DNA of 64,000 nt from Ligustrum vulgare (lineage: Eukaryota; Streptophyta; Magnoliopsida; Lamiales; Oleaceae), in the NCBI GenBank assembly GCA_963555705.1, contig OY743190.1, forward strand, positions 17,119,491 to 17,183,490, written 5' to 3'. Position numbers and translations under genes: made by a program. Under the pieces are notes generated by a model. It ran no database searches and was not told the DNA's origin. It saw only the letters and a list, made by a program, of their open reading frames with translations. Positions 1-11,190 of the stretch are shown piece by piece. How positions within the stretch are numbered: position 1 is the stretch's first letter; each line of letters opens with the position of its first letter.

Positions 1-541
1 TATAATACTTTGACCAAGTATATAACCCCAATGTAGGGATTATTGTTCAAGGACCTGAAGTCCAAATGCTTAAATGTGTAAAGCCAGTAATTATATGTAT
101 AAATGAAAAATATTTCACAGTCGTAAAAGACGACTCGTTGCGCGCAAGATTTTTCATAGAACTGGCATGACATATGGTGGATAGACTATAGTCTAAATCA
201 CTAACTTGAGCTCTTTGATATACCAATGAATGAGATCAAAATGTATGATTCTCATCTCGGTACTTTGAGAGTATTTTTTGATGTACCAGTTCATCGCGGT
301 ACGTTGGGATTTCAAGTAAAATGATTGTAGATTATATATCGAAATTGATAACTATTTCAATGATTGATTATACTCCTGCAAATTAGAAATTACAGTTTAT
401 AAAGTGCAAGAATATACATGTATAAATCATTGAAAGATTCAATATGCCCAGATTAACATCACTATAGAATGATACAAATGACTCCATGATATAATATGTT
501 GAAAGTAAAATTGGAGTGTACCATTTATGACATCTGGGAAA

Positions 542-660
542 TTGATTATTCACTAGAAGTGAATATGAAAATGAATATGTTTGATTATTCACCAGAAGTG
601 AATTCTAGATTTGATTATTCACCAGAAGTGAATTCTAAATTTGATTATTCACCAGAAGTG
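542..660 (+). repeat. 30-bp tandem repeat in the copia 3' region
   Basis: Units start at about 581, 611 and 641 (the last one partial), with a diverged unit at 542. Each reads TTGATTATTCACCAGAAGTG followed by AATTCTAAAT or a close variant. The period is a multiple of three and the repeat stays open in the frame starting at 496, giving FDYSPEVNSK-like units in a 68-residue ORF. Whether this ORF is translated is unknown. Confidence 0.8.
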
Positions 661-831
661 AAAGATGCAATCGATAAATTAGTACACCATTGCTTAATAT
701 AACATGTTATGACATCATAAATGAGCTATGAACGATTTATATAAAGCTCATCATGAATGATATGTTTGATGAAAAGATACGAGATTGCATCAATATACTT
801 GTGATATTCCATGAAAAGGAATAAATACGCG

Positions 832-1510
832 TTGCACTCTTTTTCCCTTCGCTGAGGTTTTGTCTCACAGGATTTTCCTAGCAAGATTTTTAATGAGGCA
901 ATAGTTGAAGCGTATTGATGAAAATTAATGAGAATAATACACTCTTTTTCCCTTCGCTGAGATTTTGTCTCAAAGGGTTTTCCTAGCAAGGTTTTTGAGG
1001 CATCATCATAGCTATCAACAAGCTATAATTCAGCAACACATTATTGGAATGATATCAACAAATGAAGAAAATCATAGACATCTTATGAAGAATGCTATAC
1101 AAGGAGATTTTTATATTCCAGAAGAAAGATGATATCAATATTCGAAAGATTCATGAATACTTGATTACACACTTCAGGGGGAGAATCATGCTGTCATGCT
1201 GTACTCTTTTTCCTTCGTCCAGATTTTGTTCCACAGGGTTTTCCTGACAAGGTTTTAACGAGGCAGCGACTGTACTCTTTTTCCTTCGTTCAGATTTTGT
1301 CCCATTGGATTTTACTGACAAGGTTTTAACGAGGCAGCACTGAAGCACTGAAGATTTCAGTACATGATTTGTACTACTTATCATTGATGTCATTTTGGAT
1401 ATTAGACTCAATGATTAATAATGGCCAACATCAGGGGGAGCAGCTGTACTCTTTTTCCTTCGCTCAAGTTTTATCCCACTGGGTTTTCTTAGCAAGGTTT
1501 TAACGAGGCC
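832..1510 (+). repeat. Five dispersed copies of a roughly 65-bp block
   Basis: Copies lie near 832-900, 938-1000, 1197-1265, 1270-1338 and 1443-1509. The shared core is CTCTTTTTCCTTCG, then a variable dinucleotide, then TTTTGTC, GGTTTTCCT and CAAGGTTTTAACGAGGC. The 1197 and 1270 copies are almost adjacent; the others are separated by 40-200 bp of unrelated sequence. This looks like repeated duplication of the 3' noncoding block of the copia element. Confidence 0.8.
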
Positions 1511-1541
1511 GACCATTGAGCAAGCGAGTAATATGTCATTC

Positions 1542-1550
1542 AAGGGGGAG
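1542..1550 (+). promoter_or_regulatory. Polypurine tract (plus-strand primer)
   Basis: The purine run AAGGGGGAG abuts the LTR start TGTTATG, as expected for the plus-strand primer of an LTR retrotransposon. Confidence 0.8.
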
Positions 1551-1808
1551 TGTTATGAAATATGACCTAAGAAAATTAGGTATTAGGTTATGAATGAAAA
1601 ACTACTCTTATACCCCTGTAAAATTTACATATTACGATTATACCATTATACATATTACGATTATGCCATTATCCGTCCCTATAAATAAAGGCCTATATTT
1701 CATTTGTAAACTTGCCAATTGATTGAATGAGAGAATTCTCTCCATGTCCTCTAAGTTCTCTCCATTTCTCTCTTATATCGTTGTTATGATTTTGATAGTT
1801 TTACAACA
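1551..1808 (+). mobile_element. 3' LTR of a copia element, 258 bp
   Basis: It starts TGTTATGAAATATGACC directly after the polypurine tract and ends TTTTACAACA, so its ends are short inverted repeats (TGTT / AACA). A TATA-like stretch (CTATAAATAAAG) lies near 1680. The expected flanking 5-bp duplication cannot be checked because the 5' LTR is outside the window; GTAAT follows the LTR. Confidence 0.75.
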
Positions 1809-4069
1809 GTAATCATTTATAGTTATCGATAAAGGATTATAAAATATATAAACCACTAATCCAAATTTTAAAACACTTCGTTATAGACCACGTCTGTAGT
1901 AGTATTGATTTTTTCACCATCTTTGTCATAAATCATAATTTTCAATCATTATGATTTGTAACTTTCGAAACTGCAATATATAGCTCTCCATAAATTATAA
2001 TTGATTCAAGTGTGTTTTAAAATAAAATGTGTGTTTAAAAAGACAAATAATTTTTTTTTGTGAAGTTAAAAAGAAATTTGAAAAATCTTTTGTTTATAAA
2101 TTGTAATAATTGAATTCAAGAGCCCTGGCCAATTCATGTGCAATTAGATATCTTTACTATCTCATATGTTACAATAGTGACGTGGGAAAATGAATTTTAT
2201 TATTACACGAAAAGTCTAGAAAATGAGTTGGTATTAGCCACTGATTGGTAAAAGTATTTTTTTGGTTGATAAACCAATTTATAAATTTTACAATTATTTT
2301 TTAATTACATATATTTTTTTATTCACTTTTCAATTACATATTTTATCTTTAAAATATAAATAAAAAAATTTATAAACTGTATTTTTTTTTTTTTTTTATC
2401 AAACAGAGACTTCATTGAGTACATGCAAAGTATAATCTAGAAATTATACAGATTTCGCCCCACGACACATTCCAATTGACAAAGGTTGGAGGATTCATAA
2501 ATGCTGGCATCGCACAAGCTGTAAGTTCGAATTTTCACAGGTTTGAATTTGCTAAGCACTTTGTCAATCTAGTGAGTGGTACCCAAACTTTGACAAATTT
2601 AGAGCATATCCTTCGATTTAAATTCTCCATCAATCCTCATGATAGGGATTGTGGGGACGCTTAAAATTGGAGTTCAACTTTTTTTTTTTTTAAATCGTAC
2701 AAATTTCATAGTGTAGAAATTGTACAGATTTCATTACCTTATTATTTTTTATTAATAATAAAGATACAGATATAAAAAATAATAATAAAACAAAGTTAAT
2801 CTACACCATACACGTAATAACCATCACATTTATCCAGGCACCATCCACTCTCAATTTTATTACACACATCCAAAGCCAAATTTTTGTTTCCAAATTAACG
2901 TATCGCTCATCAACTCTCTCTCATCCTTCTCAAACAGTCCTCTCTCTCTATATATATATATATATATATTTTTTTTTTGAAAACTAAGTCCTCTATATTT
3001 TTTCATGCGGCCGAAAAAACAAAAATAAATAAATAAATAAAAATCGTTAGATCACTTAACGTCAAAAAAGATCTATAAATTGGTTTATTAACCAAAATAG
3101 TACGGTTAACAAACAATACACTATCAGGAATGGTATTTTTTTAATGCAATTTTTTTTATATGTATATCTTTTTTTCTGCATATTTTGCTATCGATTTCAC
3201 TGTATAATTTTTGCACTTTGATTATATATATATATATCATAAACCCACAAATATTTGTATTAGATCAATAATAAAACTATATTTTTACTTATAAAATCAA
3301 GTAGACAAAATAATAATTAAGCAAATTATTTGTATTCAATCAATAACAATTACACCAATCAAAATAATTAAAAATGTGTGTTCAATCTTAAACCGGTAAC
3401 TATTTATATTCAATCAATAAAATTATATTTTTATTTGTAAAATTAATAATTACGAAGATTTCCAATTATTATAATTGGACAACGTTAGAGATCAAGAAAT
3501 TATACTAAAGTAACTAAACATCTTCTATCATATAATATGTACATAATTATTTAAATTTTTTTAATCATTCTTGACTATGATATTAATATTTATTAATATT
3601 ATTAACTAAAAAAGAAAATCAAAATATCAACTATTCAATATTAGTCTCCGTTCGGTAACCCTGTTTATAATTTGTTTGTAAACAAAATATTTTTTCAACC
3701 TATTTTTTTACTACAAATATTTTTTCAAAACCATTTTCAAACACAAAGCAATTGATGTTGAACATAAATGTATTTAAATTAAATTGAATTAAATTAATCA
3801 TGTAATATTATATATATATATTGAAAAATTCATACATATTTTAACACCATTTTTTTTTCTTCAAACCGTACTACACCTACATTCTGCTGCAAAAAAGAAT
3901 CTATCATCAATCAATCAATAATCAATAAAGAAGAAAAGCCAACATGCTTTTCTGCAGGCTGCAATGCAAAAACAGGGAATAATAAAAAGAAAAAAGAAAG
4001 ATTTTATGTAACACATTTTTTACACTTTTCAAACCGTTTGGCACACCAACAGTTAGGGTACCAAATGTA
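1809..4069. other. AT-rich intergenic DNA, no gene seen
   Basis: Very AT-rich with many A/T runs, a (TA)n microsatellite at about 2951-2970 and a second short one near 3224. No ORF with recognisable family features was found, except the coding-like stretch noted at 2385-2692. Confidence 0.6.
2385..2692. other. Unidentified segment bounded by T-tracts
   Basis: About 300 bp of near-average base composition sits between a T-run (2383-2398) and a second T-run (2680-2692) in otherwise AT-rich DNA. Read on the plus strand it gives an open stretch of about 60 codons (2476-2664, GGFINAGIAQAVSSNF). The T-run on the plus strand would be the A-tail of a minus-strand retroinsertion. I do not recognise the family, and no target-site duplication was found. 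Confidence 0.25.
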
Positions 4070-4662
4070 ATTCAAGCTGCACACTCAATCCGTTTGAGTC
4101 AAATGTCGTGAATATAAAATCATTTATTATTGACCCTTGACAAATGTAATTCCACTCGTAAATAATAAATGCAGCACGGTGCTGCCTTAATGATTGCATT
4201 TGCAGTTACAAAGCCACGTCCCATTATTTTGCAAAAACATTTCTATGTTTGGAAATCCGGTAAAATCCAAAAAAAAAAAAAAAAAAAAAAAAATCGAAAA
4301 ATAGTAATTGGCTTTAGGCGGGAAAAAATTATGGCGACTGTTGTGGTTTAATATATAATATAGATATAGATATAAATTCAAGCTGCACACTCAATCCATT
4401 TGAGTCAAATGTCGTGAATATAAAATCATTTATTATTGACCCTTGACAAATGTAATTCCACTCGTAAATAATAAATGCAGCACGGTGCTGCATTTGCAGT
4501 TACAAAGCCACGTCCCATTATTTTGCAAAAATATTTCTATGTTTGGAAATCTGGTAAAATCCAAAAAAAAAAAAAATAGTAATTGGCTTTAGGCGGGAAA
4601 AAATTATGGCGGCTGTTGTGGTTTAATATATAATATAGATATAGATATAGATATAGATATAA
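4070..4662 (+). repeat. Direct tandem duplication, about 306 bp per unit
   Basis: Copy 1 spans about 4070-4375 and copy 2 about 4376-4662, both beginning ATTCAAGCTGCACACTCAATC. Mismatches are few, but copy 2 lacks 13 bp next to the palindrome GCAGCACGGTGCTGC, has a shorter A-run, and ends in an expanded ATAGAT repeat. Both copies carry GGCGGGAAA (4317-4325, 4592-4600), which resembles an E2F site, just before ATTATGGCG and TTGTGGTTTAATATATAATATAG. No coding function is evident. Confidence 0.9.
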
Positions 4663-6021
4663 ATGTGAAATATAGTACTCCAAATTTAAAGTCATAATTA
4701 AAGTAGTAATTTATTAATTAAACAATCCAAATTTTTGTAATTTTTCAAAATGATTTTTATTTTGTTCATTTTTGGAGTGAATGAAATTTTGATAAAAATA
4801 TAAGTCAATATGGCACACGATTTTCATATAAAATTTATATAGCGTAAGAATTTAAATTTAAGTAAAAGTCTTTAAAATTAGAATGGAAGGGAAGTTATTA
4901 AGAAAGTTAGAGTAGTTGCAAGTTAACAGTTAAAATAATGGTAGAAGAGTTGAAACATTGAATTTCTGAAAATTGTAAATCTGTATTTGCTACTGCACGT
5001 ATCTATACATGTATATTGATACATTCAATAGTAGTAGTTAAAGTCTGTTAACATTTAGATACTGATTTACCAAAATAGAAGTTTTGTTACATAGAAGTAA
5101 ATTAAACCTAAATCAAAAGTTTTCATAGTTAGAAACATTTCAAATAGGCATTTAGTATGATTAACTGTATGAAGGAAGACTTGATATAAAAAGATTGAGT
5201 GTAAATACAATTTGAAAGGTGTGAAGTAATTCGAACTAAAAACTGTTAACTTTTCCTACCATACGATCGATACCTACAGTTCAATATTGAATATTCGTTC
5301 CTGAGATTTGGCGCCAACATCCATTTTATATAAATAACGAAGTTTTTAAATCAAAGTATCGATACATAATAACAAAAGTAAAGATTTTCGAAAGATATAC
5401 ATATTCATACCATCTTATACTTGGCTGTTTTATAAAAAGTCGAGTCGGGATAATACAATCAGATCAAAAGATCTCAAGGCATTCACAGCATACAAAAAAA
5501 CTAAAACTTAATAAGCATTAGTAAATTCACGATTTTTAGAATGCAAGAACTCGAAGGTCACCATAAAAGTATTTAGTTCAAGTACATGTAAACTCATATC
5601 AGTAGAGGGTTGGATATTCCGGTGGGTAACTCCAAATCTCTGTCTCGACAATATACATAAACCTTGAGCCATTAGATGATATCTTCCATCCCGTTGTTGT
5701 CCCCTCAAATACTTGACGTTCCAACATCTAAAAGTTGAAAATATGGAAAACATGAATACAAAGTTTTCAACAAGTAACAATTTTCTTTTCAAGATTATGA
5801 CTTTTAATGGGCCCATAATAAAAATCAACTTCTATCTCGTGTGCACAATAAAAAATCAGGGAATAAATAACCCTGAATTCAAGAGTTGTATTCCACGAGT
5901 TCAAGCAGAGAGTCAACACCCTTGAAATTTGTTAACAAGCGTAACCACATTGTGGTACAAATATTAAGACAAGCGTCATAGGTGAGATAACAAGCATGAT
6001 AGAGTATGATAGTAATATTAT
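4663..6021. other. AT-rich intergenic DNA, no gene seen
   Basis: No supportable gene. The ORF-like stretches at 5508-5925 overlap on opposite strands and show no family features. A perfect palindrome GTATCGATAC lies at 5356-5365. Confidence 0.5.
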
Positions 6022-6596
6022 CAGGGACGGTTTCAGGGGGGGCTGGACTGGGCTGTAGTCAGGCCCAGATCCAGCCCAGATCCAATAATGCTGAAGAAAT
6101 TTTTTTTTTTTTTTTTTTACAGATCAGTCCGGTATTGATTGAGTCCAGTCTGGTATCAATTAAACTTTACAGTCCATGAGCCCAAATTCCTTACATAATA
6201 TGAATCATATACACATCAGCCAAAATATAACTTGAAATAATTTTTGTTCTTCATTAGGCCCTCGTTTGACCCCCATTATTTCAATTTAAAATTTGGGTTT
6301 TGGAAATCTAATGGTTAAAAAGTGGTTTGAAAAGTAAAAAATTGTGGGCTTGACTTTTTTAGATGGTTAAGATTGATTACTGTAGAAAAAATTTGTAAAA
6401 AAAATGAGAAATAATAGGCTCAAATAAGGGCTAGATGAGTTCAAATATAACTTTATTAGTGTCTTGGTGAGTTTTTTTATAGCATATATTATTTTGACAG
6501 GTCTTTCTACTATATAAATTTCATATTTTGACAGGGGTTGCAGGGAGGCCTGCCCCCCTGCAACCCCCCATGAAAAAATTCCTGGATCCGTCCCTG
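6022..6596. mobile_element. hAT-type MITE, 575 bp, with 8-bp TSD AATATTAT
   Basis: The left end reads CAGGGACGGTTTCAGG and the right end, reverse complemented, CAGGGACGGATCCAGG, so the terminal inverted repeats match at the tip. The octamer AATATTAT occurs directly before (6014-6021) and directly after (6597-6604). The 8-bp duplication and the CAG...CTG tips are standard for the hAT superfamily. There is no transposase, so it is non-autonomous. A GC-rich stem (GGTTGCAGGGAGGCCTGCC) lies near the right end and a T-run is inside. Confidence 0.9.
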
Positions 6597-9565
6597 AATA
6601 TTATGCAAAAATCTTTACTTTTATGCAACATCTAAATAAAACACATATTTAGCCCCCTATTTGGTACAGGAAAATTTGTTAAATTTGGTGTTGTTTTTCT
6701 CATGCCATGGACCCCATAGTAATATTAAAATTATGACGGTTAGTCAGCCAACTCATCAATCCATTTACACGGTTAACTATCCTTAAGATTCCATATAATT
6801 CCTTTGCTGTTTGAAAATATTACTGCATGCAAGTACGTGCCAAAAGTGAATGAAAGGGTATAACTATCCATGGTGAAAATTTCTTGTACCAAGGCTCCGA
6901 CAAACACTCTGTTGTGATCAGGATTTTGCAATTTTTTATTCATTTTCCATGCCTTGGGTCCTATGATTTGTAAAAAACATACAACTTTTACAATTTTTCA
7001 CTGGACCAAACAGCTTCTTAAAGCAAGAAATAACATTTAAGATCACATAAGCAAGAACACGTGCCACTTACAATTACCGAGACTTGAAATGACAAAGAAA
7101 TCAAGAATCAAAATTCAATTTTTCTGAAAATGTCTTAATGTATCGATACATGATGAACATATATTGATAAGAATATATCAAAATTCAAGATTTCATGTAT
7201 ATATACATGGTATTGATAAATGTGGTTCTGCACCTGTAATCATATTCTGATCAAGGTTGATTCTTTGTATTTTCCTTAAATAAATGGCGCAAAATCTCTA
7301 GAAATGACAGAGTACTTCTACAAACTAGAAATTGAAAAAAATCTTTTGGGAGGAGTTTTAACTGATTGTTATATTTTTGGTGCGTCTCTTTCAGTTGAAA
7401 GTGACCTCTATTTATAGGAAAAGATGGTGGGCAATTCAATCATAGTCTAGAATAAAATATGAACTTCTTGACCATCATTTACTACCTCTAGCTTGGAGGA
7501 GTCATTGAGCTTCAAGTAGGAGGTGTCAACCTGCATATAGTCGCTCACTCCAAGTAGGACAGGTGGCAGATGATGCTTGGTTACTTAGGTGGCCAATCAG
7601 AAACCACAGATTTCAAAACGTGCTTAAACTCAAAGTAAACTGCCTGCATGTATCAATAAACGAAGAATATGTATCGATTTATTGCTTTGATTTTTCTAAA
7701 GATATGATTTTTCTAAAAATTGAAAAAATGTGGAATGTTACAAGCCAAACTAAAAAATTAATTTTAATCATATATTTCATGAAACTCAAGACATTTATCA
7801 ACCTTTCAATCACATTTCATCAACTTTTACCAAAATCCAGTAAAAATATAAATCTTAAGTACATCAAACATGGACTTTTACTTTTTGTAAACTTGATTAA
7901 ACCACAATGAAACTTCAGCTACGTCTCGCGAACTTCCAAACTCGGAACAATTATTGTATAATGATTTAGGATTTGGTATTTTGATCTTTTTATTATTTTA
8001 GAGATTTTAATATTATGACCTGGAGACAAGAGACAAGAGATTTGATAATTGATTTTCAAACTGTGTTCTCTTGAGTGAATAATTGCTCAAAACACATATG
8101 GTATAAAATATGATTTGGTATTTATAGAAGTGGGGGCTAGAGGTTTTTTGGGAATATGAGAAGTCTAAAAATTGCGATAATAAGGTTGGTTGGATATCAC
8201 GACCACTTGAGTGATTGTGTAGCGGACTTCAAGTGCTTCGTTCCTGCTAAACTTGTTCAAGCGTTCCTCGAGTGTTCTTTGAAAGATTTTGTAGCTATTT
8301 TCTTCATGTTCCATATTTTACCCTTTTCAACCCATATACCAAACTCTACACTTCAACTCCAAGTACAACTCAATAAACGTGACTTTTGTTCTGCCAATTA
8401 CAAAATTAATCCTAACAAACTCACCCTTTGACATTCTGTAATAGAAGCATTTAAAGGCTTACAATATACCAAACCCAACACTATCAACCCGATGACTCAA
8501 AAAACTCACTTGTCTTTTCAATTGAATTGCATTATCACACTTATTTCCTGAAAAAAAAATCAACTCCAACAATACCAAGGGTAAAAATATGTGAACCAGG
8601 TTAATATGCAATACTTGAGTCAAATGAATAATATATATATATGTCAATTTACAAAAGATACCAAACACAATATCAATATTAAAGCATGAGAGTTTGCTAA
8701 CTAAATATAAAATAGATAATTAAACATATGTGTAAGCTAATAATATCAAATAACAAAGTATGAGTGACCAAAAATCATAAAAATAACAAAATATACTAAA
8801 ATGTCTACTTATCCCAAACAGAATCTCTCCCAATATCAGCACGATTCCCCCCTTTTTGTCACAAGGGACGAAGGAAAAAAAAAGTGGACTAATCACTATT
8901 TGCAGCCTCTTAGGAGCATACATCGTACAATGCTATCGCATTCAATGTATGTCAGTTTTCCTTACATCACATCAACTACAAGCCGGACAAATGTGGTAAG
9001 AAACAAAGTAATGCTAGTCATTGTCTGTGCCTTCTGATCGATGATAAGGGATAACTAACTCATAATGGCCGTTGAAGAGTCAATAGAACTAGTCGAAGAA
9101 TATGAAGGTACACAAGTAGCAGTAGATCTGGTATATTAGCAGAAGCAGAAAGGAGTGGGTACTTTGAAGAAGTCGGGAATGACTCATGTGAAGAAGATGC
9201 ATGGTCATCAAGAATAGGATGGTATTGAGCAGACGGTAGAGCATGAGACTGACTCTGAAACAGTATTTTTGAATTAAAGTAACATGTTTTTGATACAACC
9301 TCAAAACAAATATTTGGCAACTTATATCAGTTTAATTGATAACTATTTATCATTTTCCCACACAACTCAGTTTAAACTTATAAAGAGTATGAACAATAGA
9401 TTACTCACATGCATGCCAATAATTTCTTGTGAGCATGACTCAAAACCTTAATTTTGTGCGGAAAGACATGGAGAAAAAATCATTAAGAAATGAATAATTT
9501 TCTTTAAGTCATGAAATTCAAACTTATGCTACTAGGATATGATAAGTAAAACTAATAATTATATG
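6597..9565. other. AT-rich intergenic DNA with possible old LTR remnants
   Basis: No intact gene. The perfect 14-bp palindrome ATGTATCGATACAT is at 7138-7151. Reverse-oriented TATA-like stretches (CTATTTATAGG near 7405; TATTTATAG near 8119) suggest eroded LTRs. At about 8849-8866 the minus strand reads GTGACAAAAAGGGGGG, similar to a purine-rich tract found 3' of pol in some copia elements; no pol domain is recognisable beside it. The 9060-9320 minus ORF (86 codons) is Ser-rich and unidentified. Confidence 0.4.
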
Positions 9566-9790
9566 TAGAGATGGCAATGGGCCGAGCAATGCTCAAAAAT
9601 CACTAAGCATGGCTCACAATGCTCGGCTCGTCAAACTGACGAGCCGAGCAACGAGCTCGGGTTAAACGAGCCGAGCTTAGGCTCGGCTCGTTTAACCCCG
9701 GCCGAGCTCGGCTTGGCCCACGAGCGGCGAGCTCGGCTCGTTTAGCTCGTTTTTTTTTTTTAAAAAAAAAAAAAAAAAACCTCTCTTACC

Positions 9791-9826
<36 letters not shown>

Positions 9827-10237
9827 CCTCTTGTCTTACCATCTTAAGTTTATTTATTTAGTCGACAATCTTCGATAGCTAAAAAATTTGAAATCTTGAA
9901 TAATAATAAGTATAAATATAAGTATAATATTAATAAGTAATAAGTTATGTATTAAATAAATTATTAATAACTTAATAAGTAATGTTTTTTTTAGTTTTCA
10001 ACTTAAAAAAACGACGTTTAATTTTTTTTTTTTTTACACGAGCCGGCGAGCCGCTCGGCTCGCCGGTTCGTTGAGCTCGTTGAACCACGAGCCGAGCCAA
10101 GCTCGACTCGTGGTTCAACTACAACGTTTGGCTCGCCCACGAGCTCGTCCGTGTGATGAGCCGAGCCGCCCTCGGCTCGTATTTTCGCGAGCCGAGCCAA
10201 CGAGCCGACGAGCGGCTCGGCCCGTTTGCCACCTCTA
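9566..10237. mobile_element. hAT-type MITE with GAGCCGAGC arms, 672 bp, TSD ATTATATG
   Basis: Ends are TAGAGATGGCAATGGGCCG and, reverse complemented on the right, TAGAGGTGGCAAACGGGCCG. ATTATATG is repeated exactly at 9558-9565 and 10238-10245. Both arms are dense in the motif GAGCCGAGC / GCTCGGCTC and can fold on themselves; the centre is AT-rich with long A and T runs. There is no transposase ORF. The minus ORF at 10018-10266 is only a read-through of the arm. Confidence 0.93.
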
Positions 10238-10445
10238 ATTATATGAACCTTTTTTCCTTCAGACATCTTATGTACACGCTTCTCTCCACTAGGCTTTCTA
10301 AATGACCTCTGTAATAAGTTTTAGCCCAATGACTCCTAAGTTAGATAATCATAGGGTACCACGTTTTAGAGACTCTGACAAACTTTATCACTCGAGTCAA
10401 ACACGCTAGAAAAGAATTGTAAGATGCATCACATTTTTATTGTTT

Positions 10446-11190
10446 TAGAGCAAAGGTCGGGTTGGCTTGCCCCACGCCCCGTCTCGTCTCGGATAATTTT
10501 TCCTACGTCCGCCCCGTGCCCCTCTCAAAGGCGGGGCAGGGCAACAAATAGCCCCATTTAGTGAACCATTTATATTAGCTGGACGGGGCCAGTTTCATAA
10601 AACTAAACTATTTTGAATAAAAAATCAAATCACGAGCTTCACACACGTGCGCGCGCGCGCACACACACACAAAAGGGACCCTACTTAGTGGGAATATTGG
10701 TTGTTACCATTATACACTGGACTAATAAAATTGCTTGAAGAAAGTAATTAGCCATCTACATTGCAGTTTTTCTTGCTGCAACTAGCAATGTTGGATTTGA
10801 GAGATATATAGTAAACTACACGACACTAGAGAAGACCGAATTATTTTCTTTAGGAGATTGACTTATTTTCTTTGATCTTTCTTGTCTACCTTATGCTTCC
10901 ATAATTCATTTTTATGTTCAAAGTCATTTCATTGAATGAACAATTTTGTCTTACCAATCCATTAAAAATGGAGGAAATGCAGAGTAAAATAAAGATTCGT
11001 TAATTTCCACATGACATTCATTGGTTAATTAGTCAAGCATACCTCATTTTTTTTAAACTGGAGAACAGGCCGGAGCGGGGCATGGGAAACCTTCCCGCCC
11101 CGTTTAGATAGGGGCATAGCTTTTTTGCCCCATATCTACCCCCATAGCCCCATTTATGCCGGCGGTTTTGCCCTTAATGGGGGTGGGGCT
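10446..11190. mobile_element. GC-rich MITE-like remnant (GGGGC motif), ends uncertain
   Basis: Two blocks rich in GCCCCG/CGGGGC (10455-10585 and 11065-11190) flank an AT-rich centre, in the same arm-centre-arm layout as the neighbouring MITE. The left end TAGAGCAAAGGTCGGG and the right end (reverse complement) TAAGGGCAAAACCGCCGG look like diverged terminal inverted repeats. No matching 8-bp duplication was found, so the boundaries and superfamily are tentative. A (GC)n(AC)n microsatellite is at about 10646-10671. Confidence 0.45.

Larger units (their letters stand above)
1..1550 (+). mobile_element. 3' untranslated tail of a Ty1/copia-type retrotransposon
   Basis: This stretch lies directly upstream of a polypurine tract and a TG...CA LTR (1551-1808), so it is the 3' internal end of an LTR element whose gag-pol lies to the left of the window. 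It has no long ORF. It holds a 30-bp tandem repeat (542-660) and five degenerate copies of a block reading roughly CTTTTTCCTTCG, then TTTTGTC, then AAGGTTTTAACGAGGCA. Blocks of this kind are, from general knowledge, common in the 3' noncoding part of plant copia elements. The copia assignment rests on that block and on the short TGTTA...AACA LTR. The clade cannot be told without pol. Confidence 0.7.

Noticed and set aside
2476..2664. A real 62-codon gene
   Set aside because: It starts from a non-ATG codon, has no recognised domain, and is equally readable on the other strand; noted only as coding-like.
5508..5925. Opposed ORFs of 106 and 70 codons
   Set aside because: They overlap on opposite strands in AT-rich DNA, with no domain, codon or context support.
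10446..11176. A third hAT MITE with exact ends
   Set aside because: Candidate ends TAGAGCAAAGG and TTTTGCCCTTA have non-matching 8-bp flanks (TATTGTTT versus ATGGGGGT), so it is only reported as an uncertain remnant.
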